Part shown: positions 8,734 to 16,791 of the stretch, in pieces
Position numbering within the stretch: position 1 is the first letter of the stretch
How the letters are laid out: every line of letters starts with the position of its first letter
NCBI GenBank assembly: GCA_020634375.1
Contig: JACKBX010000003.1
Coordinates: 124,001-188,000 of the forward strand
Direction: 5' to 3'
From: Ardenticatenaceae bacterium
Lineage (GTDB): Bacteria > Chloroflexota > Anaerolineae > Promineifilales > Promineifilaceae
DNA: 64,000 nucleotides
Notes under the pieces: generated by a model
What the model was told of the DNA's origin: nothing
The model's input: only the letters and a program-made list of their open reading frames with translations
Databases searched by the model: none
Translations under genes and position numbers: made by a program

Positions 8734-9384
8734 TCACTTTAAAAACTTTCCGTCCAATGCTACCTCTACAGCCTTAAACATATTAACCCACTCTACATGA
8801 TTGGTTGTTGTTTGCCACGCAGTAGGAGCATCTCCTGTTGAATTCTTATATACCCACGCAGCAAAGGCATCGGACCAAGTTTCGCCCTGTCTGGCAAGAG
8901 CACCATACATAACGCCTAGATTCTGCCCAAGTACCGATGAACCAAAATCGGGATTAATAGCATCATATCCATAACGTCGATAATAATAACCTTCGGCTGC
9001 GGTACTGTTGCAGAAAAATCCGTCGTTACAATTTCCGCTTGCAACGTCGAATATATCATGTAAGTCCCTCCCAAATCCGGCATCAATCGCATGTCCCATC
9101 TCATGCCAGATAGTTTTCTCATCTACCGTAGATAGGGAAATCGAACGACCAAAAGTGAAACCCGAGCCAGGCCCATTGCGAGAAAACCTAAATCCATCAA
9201 GAGGTGTGCCTTGCCAATTGATACCCATACTAGCAAGACTATCCAAAACGGATTGAATAGCACCGCTTAGAGTTTTTAACTCATCCTCAGTCCAGGGTGT
9301 CTCGAAACTAATATGTTGCAAGCCATACCCCCCACTTGCACTGAAAATTAACCAATTTTGCCAAGTGCCATTATTACAATCCAC
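8734..9384 (-). CDS. HExxH metallopeptidase toxin domain, module 3
   Basis: 216 codons from ATG 9384. The central motif WHEMGHAID (His about 94 and 98, Glu 95) is a zincin site. The acidic WSDAFAAW segment further on could supply a third zinc ligand. The frame continues upstream without a stop through LNRFISADTIVPN, SYNRYSYVKKSP and SIDPSGHCAVDD, which is the Rhs core, so ATG 9384 is not necessarily the natural start. Relative to the conserved MNGLG start (9611) the core is out of frame. The paired protein downstream is an exported lipoprotein, so an extracytoplasmic target is likely. Confidence 0.78.
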   Translation of the reverse strand: MDCNNGTWQNWLIFSASGGYGLQHISFETPWTEDELKTLSGAIQSVLDSLASMGINWQGTPLDGFRFSRNGPGSGFTFGRSISLSTVDEKTIWHEMGHAIDAGFGRDLHDIFDVASGNCNDGFFCNSTAAEGYYYRRYGYDAINPDFGSSVLGQNLGVMYGALARQGETWSDAFAAWVYKNSTGDAPTAWQTTTNHVEWVNMFKAVEVALDGKFLK

Positions 9385-9611
9385 ATCGTTGCAAAAATCG
9401 TTTTCTAGATATTCCCAACATGCTATATCATCGACTGCACAATGGCCAGATGGATCAATACTTATAATAGGGCTTTTTTTTACATAGCTGTAGCGATTGT
9501 AACTTTGTGGGTCAGCCGGGTTTGGTACAATGGTATCAGCCGATATGAAGCGGTTAAGATAAAAGATACGTAGTACCGTGCATTCATGTAAATAAAACCC
9601 AACCCATTCAT
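9385..9611 (-). pseudogene. Frameshifted Rhs core of module 3
   Basis: From ATG 9611 the frame reads MNGLGFIYMNARYYV and then leaves the Rhs frame. The true core resumes in another frame at LNRFISADTIVPN. Compared with module 7 the spacer between V and LNRF is 8 instead of 6 bases (TCTTTTAT), a net shift of two. An in-frame TAA also lies 15 bp upstream of the ATG. Without correction, the conserved start cannot produce the metallopeptidase. Confidence 0.7.
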
Positions 9612-9645
9612 GTTGTAGAGGTAGAATTAGCCATCGTTTGCAATA

Positions 9646-9984
9646 CCCAAGTCAGCCCAACGCTTCTGCAAGCCAGCCCAACGCTTCTGCAAGCCAGCCC
9701 AACGCTTCTGCAAGTCAGCCCAACGCTCCTGCAAGTCAGCCCAATGCCTCTGCAAGCCAGCCCAACGCTTCTGCAAGCCGCCCCAACGCTTCTGCAAGTC
9801 GTCCCAATGCTTCTGCAAGCCATCTCAACGGCCGTGCAAGCCACCCCAACGGCCGTGCAAGCCACTCCAACGGCCGTGCAAGTCTTCCCAACGCTTCTGC
9901 AAGCCATCCCAACGGCCGTGCAAGCCACCCCAACGGCCGTGCAAGTCGTCCCAACGGCCGTGCAAGTCCTCCCAACGGCCGTGC
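9646..9984. repeat. 21-bp tandem repeat array 3 (about 16 units)
   Basis: Seven to eight type A units next to the Rhs core (including CTCCTGC and GCCTCTGC variants) pass into type B units towards the recombinase, with one type A unit embedded near 9893. In the Rhs frame the minus strand reads LQKRWAG heptads, ends LGIANDG and meets a TAA. The conserved segment 9985-10035 follows. Confidence 0.95.
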
Positions 9985-10035
9985 ATCATCGCCATGGTTC
10001 TTTGGGAAATGGCATCATCATGGCATGAAACGTGA

Positions 10036-10350
10036 GTGATGCCGCACATGCTGCGCCATACGTTTGGCACGCAGTTGGTGAATGCCGGCGCGCAGATAAC
10101 GACGGTGCAGGCGTTGTTGGGGCACAAGCGGCTGAATACGACGATGGTCTATGCCCATGTGCATGACAAGACGGTGATGGATGACTATTTGCGGGCGATG
10201 GAGCAGATTGAGGGGGTGCAAACGGCCGTGCAACCTGTGGCAGTTCCCGAAAATGCCTTTGCCTTGTTGGACAAGCTGGGGCAGGAGGGGTTGAATGACG
10301 AACAGCGTCAAATTCTGGCTGAATTGCGCCGCTGTTTGACGCCCGAATAG
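10036..10350 (+). pseudogene. Tyrosine recombinase C-terminal fragment 3
   Basis: 104 codons, MPHMLRHTFGTQLVNAGAQ, then TTVQALLGHKRLNTTMVYAH with GHK His and Tyr, then VHDKTVMDDYLRAMEQ. It lacks the N-terminal and first catalytic portions. Together with the copy at 13219 it forms a subfamily (VHDKTVMDDY) distinct from copies at 3960, 6902, 16261 and 19436 (VHD-TVA-DYF). Confidence 0.85.
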
Positions 10351-10416
10351 ATGTGTTGTTAAAGAGCTGATAGCGCGGATGACGGTGGTGGGTGACGGCC
10401 GTCGTAGTAGGGGCTG

Positions 10417-10465
10417 TGGAATTGTGGGTAACTCGCAGCGGAGTGGAGAGTTATCCACATTTCCA
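10417..10465. terminator. Conserved hairpin with TTATCCACA arm (copy 2)
   Basis: Same inverted repeat as at 4395: TGGAATTGTGGGTAACTC facing GAGTTATCCACATTTCCA. It is located between a recombinase fragment and a converging lipoprotein gene. It is preceded by the conserved GTAGTAGGGGCTG. Confidence 0.6.
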
Positions 10466-10515
10466 TCAGCCCAGACAAGTCGGTTGACAACAAGTTCGTC
10501 TTTAGCAAAGAAATA

Positions 10516-11955
10516 TCATTGTTGACATGGAGCAAAGATTCTCCAATCCAAAATTTGACCTACAAATGCCGCCTCTCCACGTGGGGAATTCAATTCGAAA
10601 ATTAACCCTTTCCTCGGCAAGTTTATGCCGGGAATAGTGTCAACATTTAGAGTAGAGTGATCATACAAATACAATTGACCATCTGAATCTTCGCCCAACC
10701 AAGAATTTACCCCAATTAATGCGGCAACTAATTTGATGTTGGTGTTTGGGACCTTACCTGCTTCAAGTTCCTGCACAACATTTCCAAAAGGTACATCAAT
10801 CCATAATAAATTTGATGTGTTGTTGCCGTCGCTCATATAAACAGCAATCGTGTTGTCATTAAGTGAGATACCCATAATGCTAATGTGGGTATTTGATTCT
10901 GCTAATAATTGACTGATTTGAAAATCATCTAAATTCACTGCCCAAAGTGAACGATCTACAGATCCGTCCTCTTTCGTAATTCCAGCTTCAAAAACAATTA
11001 ACTCACCGGTTATTGACCAAATGGGTTGCCCAATAAAGTTTCCTATCGGTTCACCAATCATCGCCCCTGCATCCACAAATGAAGCGAGTTGGATGATCTG
11101 GCCTGTCTCGATTTCGTAAATATATAGTTGCCTCACATTGTGTTCATCAAAATCACTATAGGCAATATAGTTGCCATCTGGTGACCAGGAAAAGCTTAGG
11201 ACACCATTATTTGAGGAGGTATTGATAGGCGTTGGAGCCGAATTACTAGGATCAACTGCAACTACTTCAAGGTTTTGGAACTCGGAATAAGCAAAATATT
11301 GTTCACCGGATAAAACCAGATAGGCTGCTAAATTCCCATTCGGACTTAATTGCCATCCATCCTCATAACCATCCTCAGTATTGTTTCTTACTGTATTCTG
11401 AGCCAAGAAAAGTACTTCATTATTATTTTCAACATTAACTATACTTACACTTGCATCATCGCGATTACGAACAGTAGCAGCCAAAATACATGATTCCATC
11501 AGCCAGTTTAACCTAAGTGGGTTGGACTTAAACTGGGAAGTAAATAGTCTTTGAGAAGCTATATCTACCAAATGAATTTGGTTCAGTTCGTTTTGCAATT
11601 GAATCATTGCTAAGATGGGACCATTTAATGTATTGATATCAGGTAAGCTATCATCAAGATCAATGGTAGATTCAGCCAAATTTTCTGTTGGTATAGGCTC
11701 TGGAGTCAAAGTTGGCTTACTGGTCTGTGCAGGCGTTGGGACTGGGATCAAAGTTGGAGACGATTCATCATGTGTATCAGTAATCGGGGCAGGGGGTTGA
11801 AATTCATTTGTCGGTTCAACAAGAGGCGTAACTATTTCTACAACCTCATCTGTATCAACATTTTCTGTTGAGGCTGTACACCCTATAAGAAAGCTCAATA
11901 TGACGCCAATTACTAAAGTAATCATAAATCGGAAGATTGTGGTCGCTTCTTTCAT
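10516..11955 (-). CDS. TolB-like beta-propeller lipoprotein, candidate immunity of module 4
   Basis: 479 aa from ATG 11955, chosen because AAGGA lies 8 nt upstream and because this start gives a clean lipoprotein signal, MKEATTIFRFMITLVIGVIL followed by LIGC; an upstream start at 12006 would overlap the toxin gene. A Pro/Thr-rich linker follows the signal, then propeller blades such as SWSPDGNYIAYSD. The start lies 20 bp after the M23-type toxin stop. A secreted lipoprotein next to a peptidoglycan hydrolase fits immunity at the cell surface, but this is inferred. Confidence 0.8.
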   Translation of the reverse strand: MKEATTIFRFMITLVIGVILSFLIGCTASTENVDTDEVVEIVTPLVEPTNEFQPPAPITDTHDESSPTLIPVPTPAQTSKPTLTPEPIPTENLAESTIDLDDSLPDINTLNGPILAMIQLQNELNQIHLVDIASQRLFTSQFKSNPLRLNWLMESCILAATVRNRDDASVSIVNVENNNEVLFLAQNTVRNNTEDGYEDGWQLSPNGNLAAYLVLSGEQYFAYSEFQNLEVVAVDPSNSAPTPINTSSNNGVLSFSWSPDGNYIAYSDFDEHNVRQLYIYEIETGQIIQLASFVDAGAMIGEPIGNFIGQPIWSITGELIVFEAGITKEDGSVDRSLWAVNLDDFQISQLLAESNTHISIMGISLNDNTIAVYMSDGNNTSNLLWIDVPFGNVVQELEAGKVPNTNIKLVAALIGVNSWLGEDSDGQLYLYDHSTLNVDTIPGINLPRKGLIFELNSPRGEAAFVGQILDWRIFAPCQQ

Positions 11956-11975
11956 TTGTAAATTCCTTAAATTCA

Positions 11976-12878
11976 TTAACGTTGAATATCTGGCCATTGT
12001 GTCCAATTATTTGGATATTGATCGTGATAGCCATAAATTGGACCTAGATCAATCCAATTGTCGTGTAGGTCAGCATTACTATCTGCCCAATAATTCCCCA
12101 TGAATGGGTTAGCAGCTTCGGGATCTAAATTGACATTTGTAGCTGTTCTTATTTCGAAGTGGAGATGGACGTTATTTACCCCTTGCCCGTTAGTATTTCC
12201 CATTGTTCCAATAACGGTTCCAGCTTCTACAATATCTCCAATTTCAACTGATCTTTCATCGAGATGAGCATAAACTGAATACATTAGGACCCCGTAAACA
12301 TCATGCTCAACTACGACGTAATTTCCAAAATTTGGCCCCGCACCCCCGACATCACCTGAGGCAACAACCCTTCCGTAAGCAATGGAAGTAATATCATCGC
12401 CCAAGTTTCCTCCAGAATCAACAGCAGGGTGGTAGTTCGCACAACCTGCATGAATAGTATTGCATCCACCAAACCGCCCAATTGCATTTGTCGTCGGGTC
12501 TAAGATTTGCCTTAAGAAGCTCCGAACTATTTGTTGTGTTCCATTGTTTTGTCTATATAGTCGACTATCCTCAGCATCTATATTTCCATCCTGGTTCAAA
12601 TCTGAAGTAACCCAAGGATTAGTAGGGGGGTTAGGTTCTGGGCCCGATGTCTGACTCATTCCACATGATGCAGCGTCATCCGAGTCTCCTAGCAGACTGC
12701 ATTCATCAATATGACCAGTAGGGTCAATATAATTTATTGGGTTGTTTTTTACATAGCTGTAGCGGTTGAAACTTTGCGGATTTGTGGGATCTGGGATAAT
12801 TGAATCGGGAGAAACCATGCGGTTCGTGTTTGACACGTGGTACCGCGCATTCATGTAAATAAGACCCAACCCATTCAT
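11976..12878 (-). CDS. Orphan Rhs-CT toxin with M23/LytM peptidase, module 4
   Basis: 300 aa. The Rhs core spans MNGLGLIYMNARYHV to IDPTGH (residue 56). Residues 93-108 (DLNQDGNIDAEDSRLY) resemble a dockerin or EF-hand calcium loop. The C-terminal part is an M23 endopeptidase: HPAVD (150-154) gives the first zinc ligands, YSVYAHL (about 200-206) is the conserved strand, and HLHFE (238-242) is the HxH motif, preceded by the typical IGTMGNT. Such enzymes cut peptidoglycan cross-bridges. No Shine-Dalgarno is seen, and a TGA in frame precedes the ATG by 15 bp. Confidence 0.88.
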   Translation of the reverse strand: MNGLGLIYMNARYHVSNTNRMVSPDSIIPDPTNPQSFNRYSYVKNNPINYIDPTGHIDECSLLGDSDDAASCGMSQTSGPEPNPPTNPWVTSDLNQDGNIDAEDSRLYRQNNGTQQIVRSFLRQILDPTTNAIGRFGGCNTIHAGCANYHPAVDSGGNLGDDITSIAYGRVVASGDVGGAGPNFGNYVVVEHDVYGVLMYSVYAHLDERSVEIGDIVEAGTVIGTMGNTNGQGVNNVHLHFEIRTATNVNLDPEAANPFMGNYWADSNADLHDNWIDLGPIYGYHDQYPNNWTQWPDIQR

Positions 12879-12912
12879 GTTGTAGAAGTAGAATCAGCCA
12901 TCGTTTACAATG

Positions 12913-13167
12913 CCCAAGTCAGCCCAACGCTTCTGCAAGTCAGCCCAACGCTCCTGCAAGTCGTCCCAACGGCCGTGCAAGCCATCCCAACGGCCGTGCA
13001 GGTCACCCCAACGGCCGTGCAAGCCACCCCAACGGCCGTGCAAGCCACCCCAACGGCCGTGCAAGTCATCCCAACGGCCGTGCAAGCCACTCCAACGGCC
13101 GTGCAAATCCCCCCAACGGCCGTGCAAATCCCCCCAACGGCCGTGCAAGTCCTCCCAACGGCCGTGC
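12913..13167. repeat. 21-bp tandem repeat array 4 (about 12 units)
   Basis: Begins with one type A and one CTCCTGC unit at the Rhs side. The remaining ten or so are type B, each carrying ACGGCCGT. Unit spacers alternate between GTCATC, GCCACC, GTCCTC and ATCCCC forms. The conserved segment 13168-13218 follows, leading directly into the recombinase fragment. Confidence 0.95.
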
Positions 13168-13218
13168 ATCATCGTCATGGTTCTTTGGGAAATGGCATCA
13201 TCATGGCATGAAACGTGA

Positions 13219-13494
13219 GTGACGTCGCACATGCTGCGCCACACCTTTGGCACGCAGTTGGTGAATGCCGGAGCGCAGATAACGACGGTGCAGGCGTTGT
13301 TGGGGCACAAGCGGCTGAATACGACGATGGTCTATGCCCATGTGCATGACAAGACGGTGATGGATGACTACTTGCGGGCGATGGAGCAGATTGAGGGGGT
13401 GCAAACGGCGATTTCTCCTCCCAAGCCAATACCCGAAACTGCCTTTGTGTTGTTGGACAAGCTGGGACAGGAGGGGTTAAACAATGAACAATAG
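13219..13494 (+). pseudogene. Tyrosine recombinase C-terminal fragment 4, with premature stop
   Basis: 91 codons, MTSHMLRHTFGTQLVNAGAQ, GHKRLNTTMVYAH and VHDKTVMDDYLRAMEQ. Compared with the copy at 10036 the tail ends early: the position coding GAACAGCGT there is GAACAATAG here. The remaining tail is still recognisable up to about 13550, followed by the conserved TTGTTAACGAGCA. The decay supports a non-functional remnant. Confidence 0.82.
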
Positions 13495-13619
13495 CAGATT
13501 CTTGATGAACTGCGCCGCTGTTTAGCGCAGCAAAGCAATACTGAGGCGAATTGAAAGATTGTTAACGAGCAAGCAGCGCAACCGCCACTGGTAGAGATGC
13601 GGTGGTCGTAGTAGCGGCG

Positions 13620-13668
13620 TGGAATTGTGGGTAACTCGCAGCGCAGCGGAGAGCTATCCACATTTCCA
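13620..13668. terminator. Conserved hairpin with CTATCCACA arm (copy 3)
   Basis: TGGAATTGTGGGTAACTC facing GAGCTATCCACATTTCCA, with a single base change in the right arm relative to the other copies. The segment after it to 13816 contains a short open plus-strand frame (DEPEYGGVVCYRPRVAWSG) that ends where the converging lipoprotein gene ends. This may be a gene remnant. Confidence 0.55.
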
Positions 13669-13816
13669 TCGCCGATGAACCTGAGTATGGTGGAGTTGTT
13701 TGTTATCGACCAAGAGTGGCATGGTCAGGATACCGACCTCAGCTTAGGTGGCATGGCAAGACCCTTGCTACAGTCTGTGATTTTGAAGACCCGCCCAAAG
13801 CAGGGTTTGTGTATTC

Positions 13817-15229
13817 TTAATTATCCAACCAAGATTCATTCTCAAGCCAACTTGTTGCCAAGAAGTTTTGAACCTTGCCTAAGGTCATGACTTCACCTGT
13901 GTAAATGTTCAATATTAATAATTCAAGATAATCTTCATTTTGAGCTACAAAAGCGAGATTTTCACTATTTGGTGACCAAAGTATCTCGGCGACCCACTTG
14001 AAACCAGTACATAATTCAACAACTTGATTCAGATCAAAGTCATAAAGCATGATACTTTTAAACCATTCTTGCTTGTTGACATCATAATGTTCGTTGATAT
14101 AAACAACGTAGCGGTTGTCAGGTGACCAAGCTCCTTCATATATGACACCATCTTGAGGGTCAGTTGTTTGTAGAAGAATTGTCCGTTTTTCTCCATCTCG
14201 ACCTATCATAAAAGAACCATATTGATCTTGACTCCAGCTACTGAAGACAAAACTGGAGCTGTCATGTGCCCACATAACAGTTTGTCCAAAACCGTTTATA
14301 AGACTAATTCCGGCTTCGTACAAGTGTACATCGCTTATAAAGGGTTGCTGCCACAGATCCTTGCCTTGTACCAAATCCCACAAAACCATAGTGTTTGCTT
14401 GGTTTCCTGAACGCATAAATACAACCCGTGTCAAATCAGGGGAAAAATAAGGGGTTGTTCTTGAATTCCAGCCTGGAAGAGCATCTAGTATATTTTGCAA
14501 TCTTTCTCCCGTAAACGGGTTGAAAATAGTATAGGTATGTAAAGATGCCCCTTCGGATTCGGAAGGCAAATTATAGACAATCAACATTAAATTATTGTCA
14601 ATCCAATTACCAAACCAGGAGCCATCAGTTTCACCATCTTGAAAAGGAATAAGGGCTGACAATGTTTCCCCCTCAACTGAAATCAAATGGACAAGCGATT
14701 CATTTAAGTGGTTGCTACTTTCACTACTCAAGGCTTGATAGGCAAACCAATTTTCATCAGGTGAAAATCCTATTTCGCGTACATCTTTTCTCGGTGATTG
14801 AAATATTTGTTCCTGGAGTGGCATTCCACCAAGCAAGCTAGTATAAGCAGCGTCAGAAGAATCCTCTTCTACTGAGTTAAGGCGGACAATAAGACCCAAT
14901 GCCCCCCCCATTCCTTCCCCATCAATAGAATTGATATGAGGTGTTTGGGACATATCGCAAAGAATAGGTTGCTCTTCAATAGGTATAGGCGTTATTGTTG
15001 GCATTTGAGAAGCAGTTGCCCTTGGTAACGCAGGTTCTGGCATATTTGTTTGAGGAGTTTTTGTAACTAATGGCGGAGTCGAAGTTGTTGCATGTGTAGA
15101 TGTAGATTGTGCAGCTATTTTAGTGATAGGAATTAACGTTTGTTCAGCGTCTATCACGGTCGTGGTGCAACCAACTAGAGCAAGAGGTAGTATAACTAAA
15201 AGTAGAATTATTATTTTGGGAGAATTCAT
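13817..15229 (-). CDS. TolB-like beta-propeller lipoprotein, candidate immunity of module 5
   Basis: 470 aa from ATG 15229, preceded by AAGGAAAG at good spacing. The signal MNSPKIIILLLVILPLALV ends in the lipobox GC (Cys about 21). A Thr/Pro-rich stalk follows, then propeller-like repeats (FSPDENWFAYQA, FSPDLTRVVFM, WSPDNRYVVYI and LWSPNSENLAFVA). It lies 73 bp downstream of the module 5 toxin gene. The sequence is AT-rich compared with the arrays. Function as immunity is inferred from the layout shared by the modules. Confidence 0.8.
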   Translation of the reverse strand: MNSPKIIILLLVILPLALVGCTTTVIDAEQTLIPITKIAAQSTSTHATTSTPPLVTKTPQTNMPEPALPRATASQMPTITPIPIEEQPILCDMSQTPHINSIDGEGMGGALGLIVRLNSVEEDSSDAAYTSLLGGMPLQEQIFQSPRKDVREIGFSPDENWFAYQALSSESSNHLNESLVHLISVEGETLSALIPFQDGETDGSWFGNWIDNNLMLIVYNLPSESEGASLHTYTIFNPFTGERLQNILDALPGWNSRTTPYFSPDLTRVVFMRSGNQANTMVLWDLVQGKDLWQQPFISDVHLYEAGISLINGFGQTVMWAHDSSSFVFSSWSQDQYGSFMIGRDGEKRTILLQTTDPQDGVIYEGAWSPDNRYVVYINEHYDVNKQEWFKSIMLYDFDLNQVVELCTGFKWVAEILWSPNSENLAFVAQNEDYLELLILNIYTGEVMTLGKVQNFLATSWLENESWLDN

Positions 15230-15302
15230 AATACTTTCCTTATTTGAGATTCGATGATTTTGCCTGCTCCTTCTGGGTTTAATGAAATCATAATGACAAT
15301 TT

Positions 15303-16157
15303 TTATGGATTTCTGAACCCCATACAACTGTGTGACTCCGAGTAACTCCCACAAGCGTTGTTTTGATCCCAAGTAACTACTAAAAATCGATTATAGTCGC
15401 CCCCACCTGCTATGGGAGCTTGTACAATAAATGCACCACTCAAAGAATCATCTCCCCAACTAGGAGTTTCTCTTCCTGTTGAATCAATATTTGTGATGTA
15501 GTTATCCATTGCCGAACCAGGTGTTGGGTTACCCCACCAAAACGCCTCATATCCATCGTGATCATCTACACCTGTCATTACACGACTCGCATCACTTGAA
15601 CATCTGGGACAATCTGCAACCGAAATTTTATTCCCATTTCTTCCATACCATCCCTGCATTCCATCTAGCCACTTTAATTGCTGTCCGAGTGATGAACACC
15701 CACCGCCACCCCCATAGCCTGCATATTGGCGATAAAGTGCCTCCAGTGCGGCTTCATAGATTCGAGAGTTAGAACTTAAACCATTGAACTCAACTCGTAT
15801 CAAAATTTCTAACAAAAACTGATCTGTAAACAGGCCGTCTGATAGCATATTAGATGTACCATTGTTCTCTTTCCACATTGCAAGGTAGGTATTCCACGTG
15901 CTATTTTGAATGTTATCTGGACGTTCTGGAGGAGTTGGCTGACACCATATATCATGGCATGGCGGTTCTGGTTTTGTCACACGAGGTGTTGTTGGAGTGC
16001 ACCATTGATCGTCACCAGGCAGAGAACTGCTATCGCAGTCTAGGTGTCCAGATGGATCAACTCTGTTAATGGGATTGTTTCTGGTGTAGCTATATCTATT
16101 CAGACTTTCCTGCAAGTCGTCCCAACGGGTCTTCAAGTCATCCCAACGGCCGTGCAA
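15303..16157 (-). CDS. Orphan Rhs-CT toxin fused to array heptads, module 5
   Basis: 284 aa. The frame starts inside the repeat array (MHGRWDDLKTRWDDLQE) and passes directly into the last part of an Rhs core, SLNRYSYTRNNPINRVDPSGH. The MNGLG-to-QSF portion present elsewhere is deleted. The C-terminal domain (about 240 aa) contains a Gly run with CSSLGQQLKWLDGMQGWYG and several Cys (CPRCSS, NNACGS, HSCMG). I do not recognise a family. Cys-rich composition and the exported partner suggest an extracytoplasmic protein. It is the only module where the array is in frame with the toxin without an intervening stop, apart from module 1. Confidence 0.72.
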   Translation of the reverse strand: MHGRWDDLKTRWDDLQESLNRYSYTRNNPINRVDPSGHLDCDSSSLPGDDQWCTPTTPRVTKPEPPCHDIWCQPTPPERPDNIQNSTWNTYLAMWKENNGTSNMLSDGLFTDQFLLEILIRVEFNGLSSNSRIYEAALEALYRQYAGYGGGGGCSSLGQQLKWLDGMQGWYGRNGNKISVADCPRCSSDASRVMTGVDDHDGYEAFWWGNPTPGSAMDNYITNIDSTGRETPSWGDDSLSGAFIVQAPIAGGGDYNRFLVVTWDQNNACGSYSESHSCMGFRNP

Positions 16158-16261
16158 GTCATCCTAACGGCCGTGCAAGCCATCCCAACGCTTCTGCAGG
16201 TCAGCCCAACGCTTCTGCAAGTCAGCCCAACGCTTCTGCAAGCCCTCCCAACGCTTCTGCC
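16109..16261. repeat. 21-bp tandem repeat array 5 (about 7 units), both borders rearranged
   Basis: The order is GGGTCTTC variant, two type B units, then four type A units next to the recombinase, which reverses the polarity of the other arrays. The left edge cuts into the Rhs core at TTTCCTGCAAG. The right edge (GCTTCTGC) joins the recombinase at CGGCTGCCAG, so the conserved TTCTTTGGG segment and the HxxR-coding part are lost. Confidence 0.92.
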
Positions 16262-16660
16262 GGCTGCCAGATTACGACGATTCAGGCATTGCTAGGCCAC
16301 AAACGGCTGAATACCACGCTGACCTACGCCCGTGTCCATGACCAGACGGTGGCCGATGACTATTTCACCGCCACGGCCGTGATTGAGGAGCAGATGGAAC
16401 TGCACCTGGTAGCAGCGAAAAATCTAACAGCAGGAGCAAACGGCTGCGCCCTCAAGAACGGCAACCCCGCCGATTTGTTGACGTTGGCAGCGGCTTTGCA
16501 AACGGAGCCGTTAACGGCCAGCCAGCAGGCGGTGGTGAATGAGTTGCAATGCGGCCTACTGGCTTTGGCGGAATCGTTGGGCGATGTGCCAATGTCTACT
16601 GACCTAGTTGTTAACGAGCAGGTTAGCTTGCCGCTTCCGGTGGTGGTGGGGCGGCCGTAG
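16261..16660 (+). pseudogene. Tyrosine recombinase C-terminal fragment 5, 5'-deleted
   Basis: Homology starts in mid-codon region CGGCTGCCAGATTACGACG and gives QALLGHKRLNTTLTYARVHD, DQTVADDYF and a tail ending LVVNEQVSLP. The HxxR motif is missing because the repeat array has deleted into the fragment. An ATG-started frame exists from 16289. Confidence 0.8.
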
Positions 16661-16670
16661 TAGTAGTACG

Positions 16671-16716
16671 CTGGAAATGTGGGTAACTGGGATGTTCCAG
16701 TTATCCACATTTCCAG
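16671..16716. terminator. Conserved hairpin with TTATCCACA arm (copy 4, longest stem)
   Basis: A 20-bp stem with a single G-T wobble (16671-16690 with 16697-16716) and a six-base loop. The left arm contains AATGTGGGTAACTGG and the right arm CCAGTTATCCACATT. Both arms changed together relative to the other copies (ACTGG/CCAGT instead of ACTC/GAGT), which indicates that pairing is conserved. Confidence 0.65.
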
Positions 16717-16791
16717 TCGTCTAGAGAACTAATAGTGACAGTGTGAAGTATGTCAACCAAATACTATATGCAACATGTTTGGAAAGGGGGG

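Noticed and set aside
4395..16716. A replication origin based on the TTATCCACA boxes
   Set aside because: The boxes occur once per hairpin, kilobases apart, without dnaA, dnaN or an AT-rich unwinding region.
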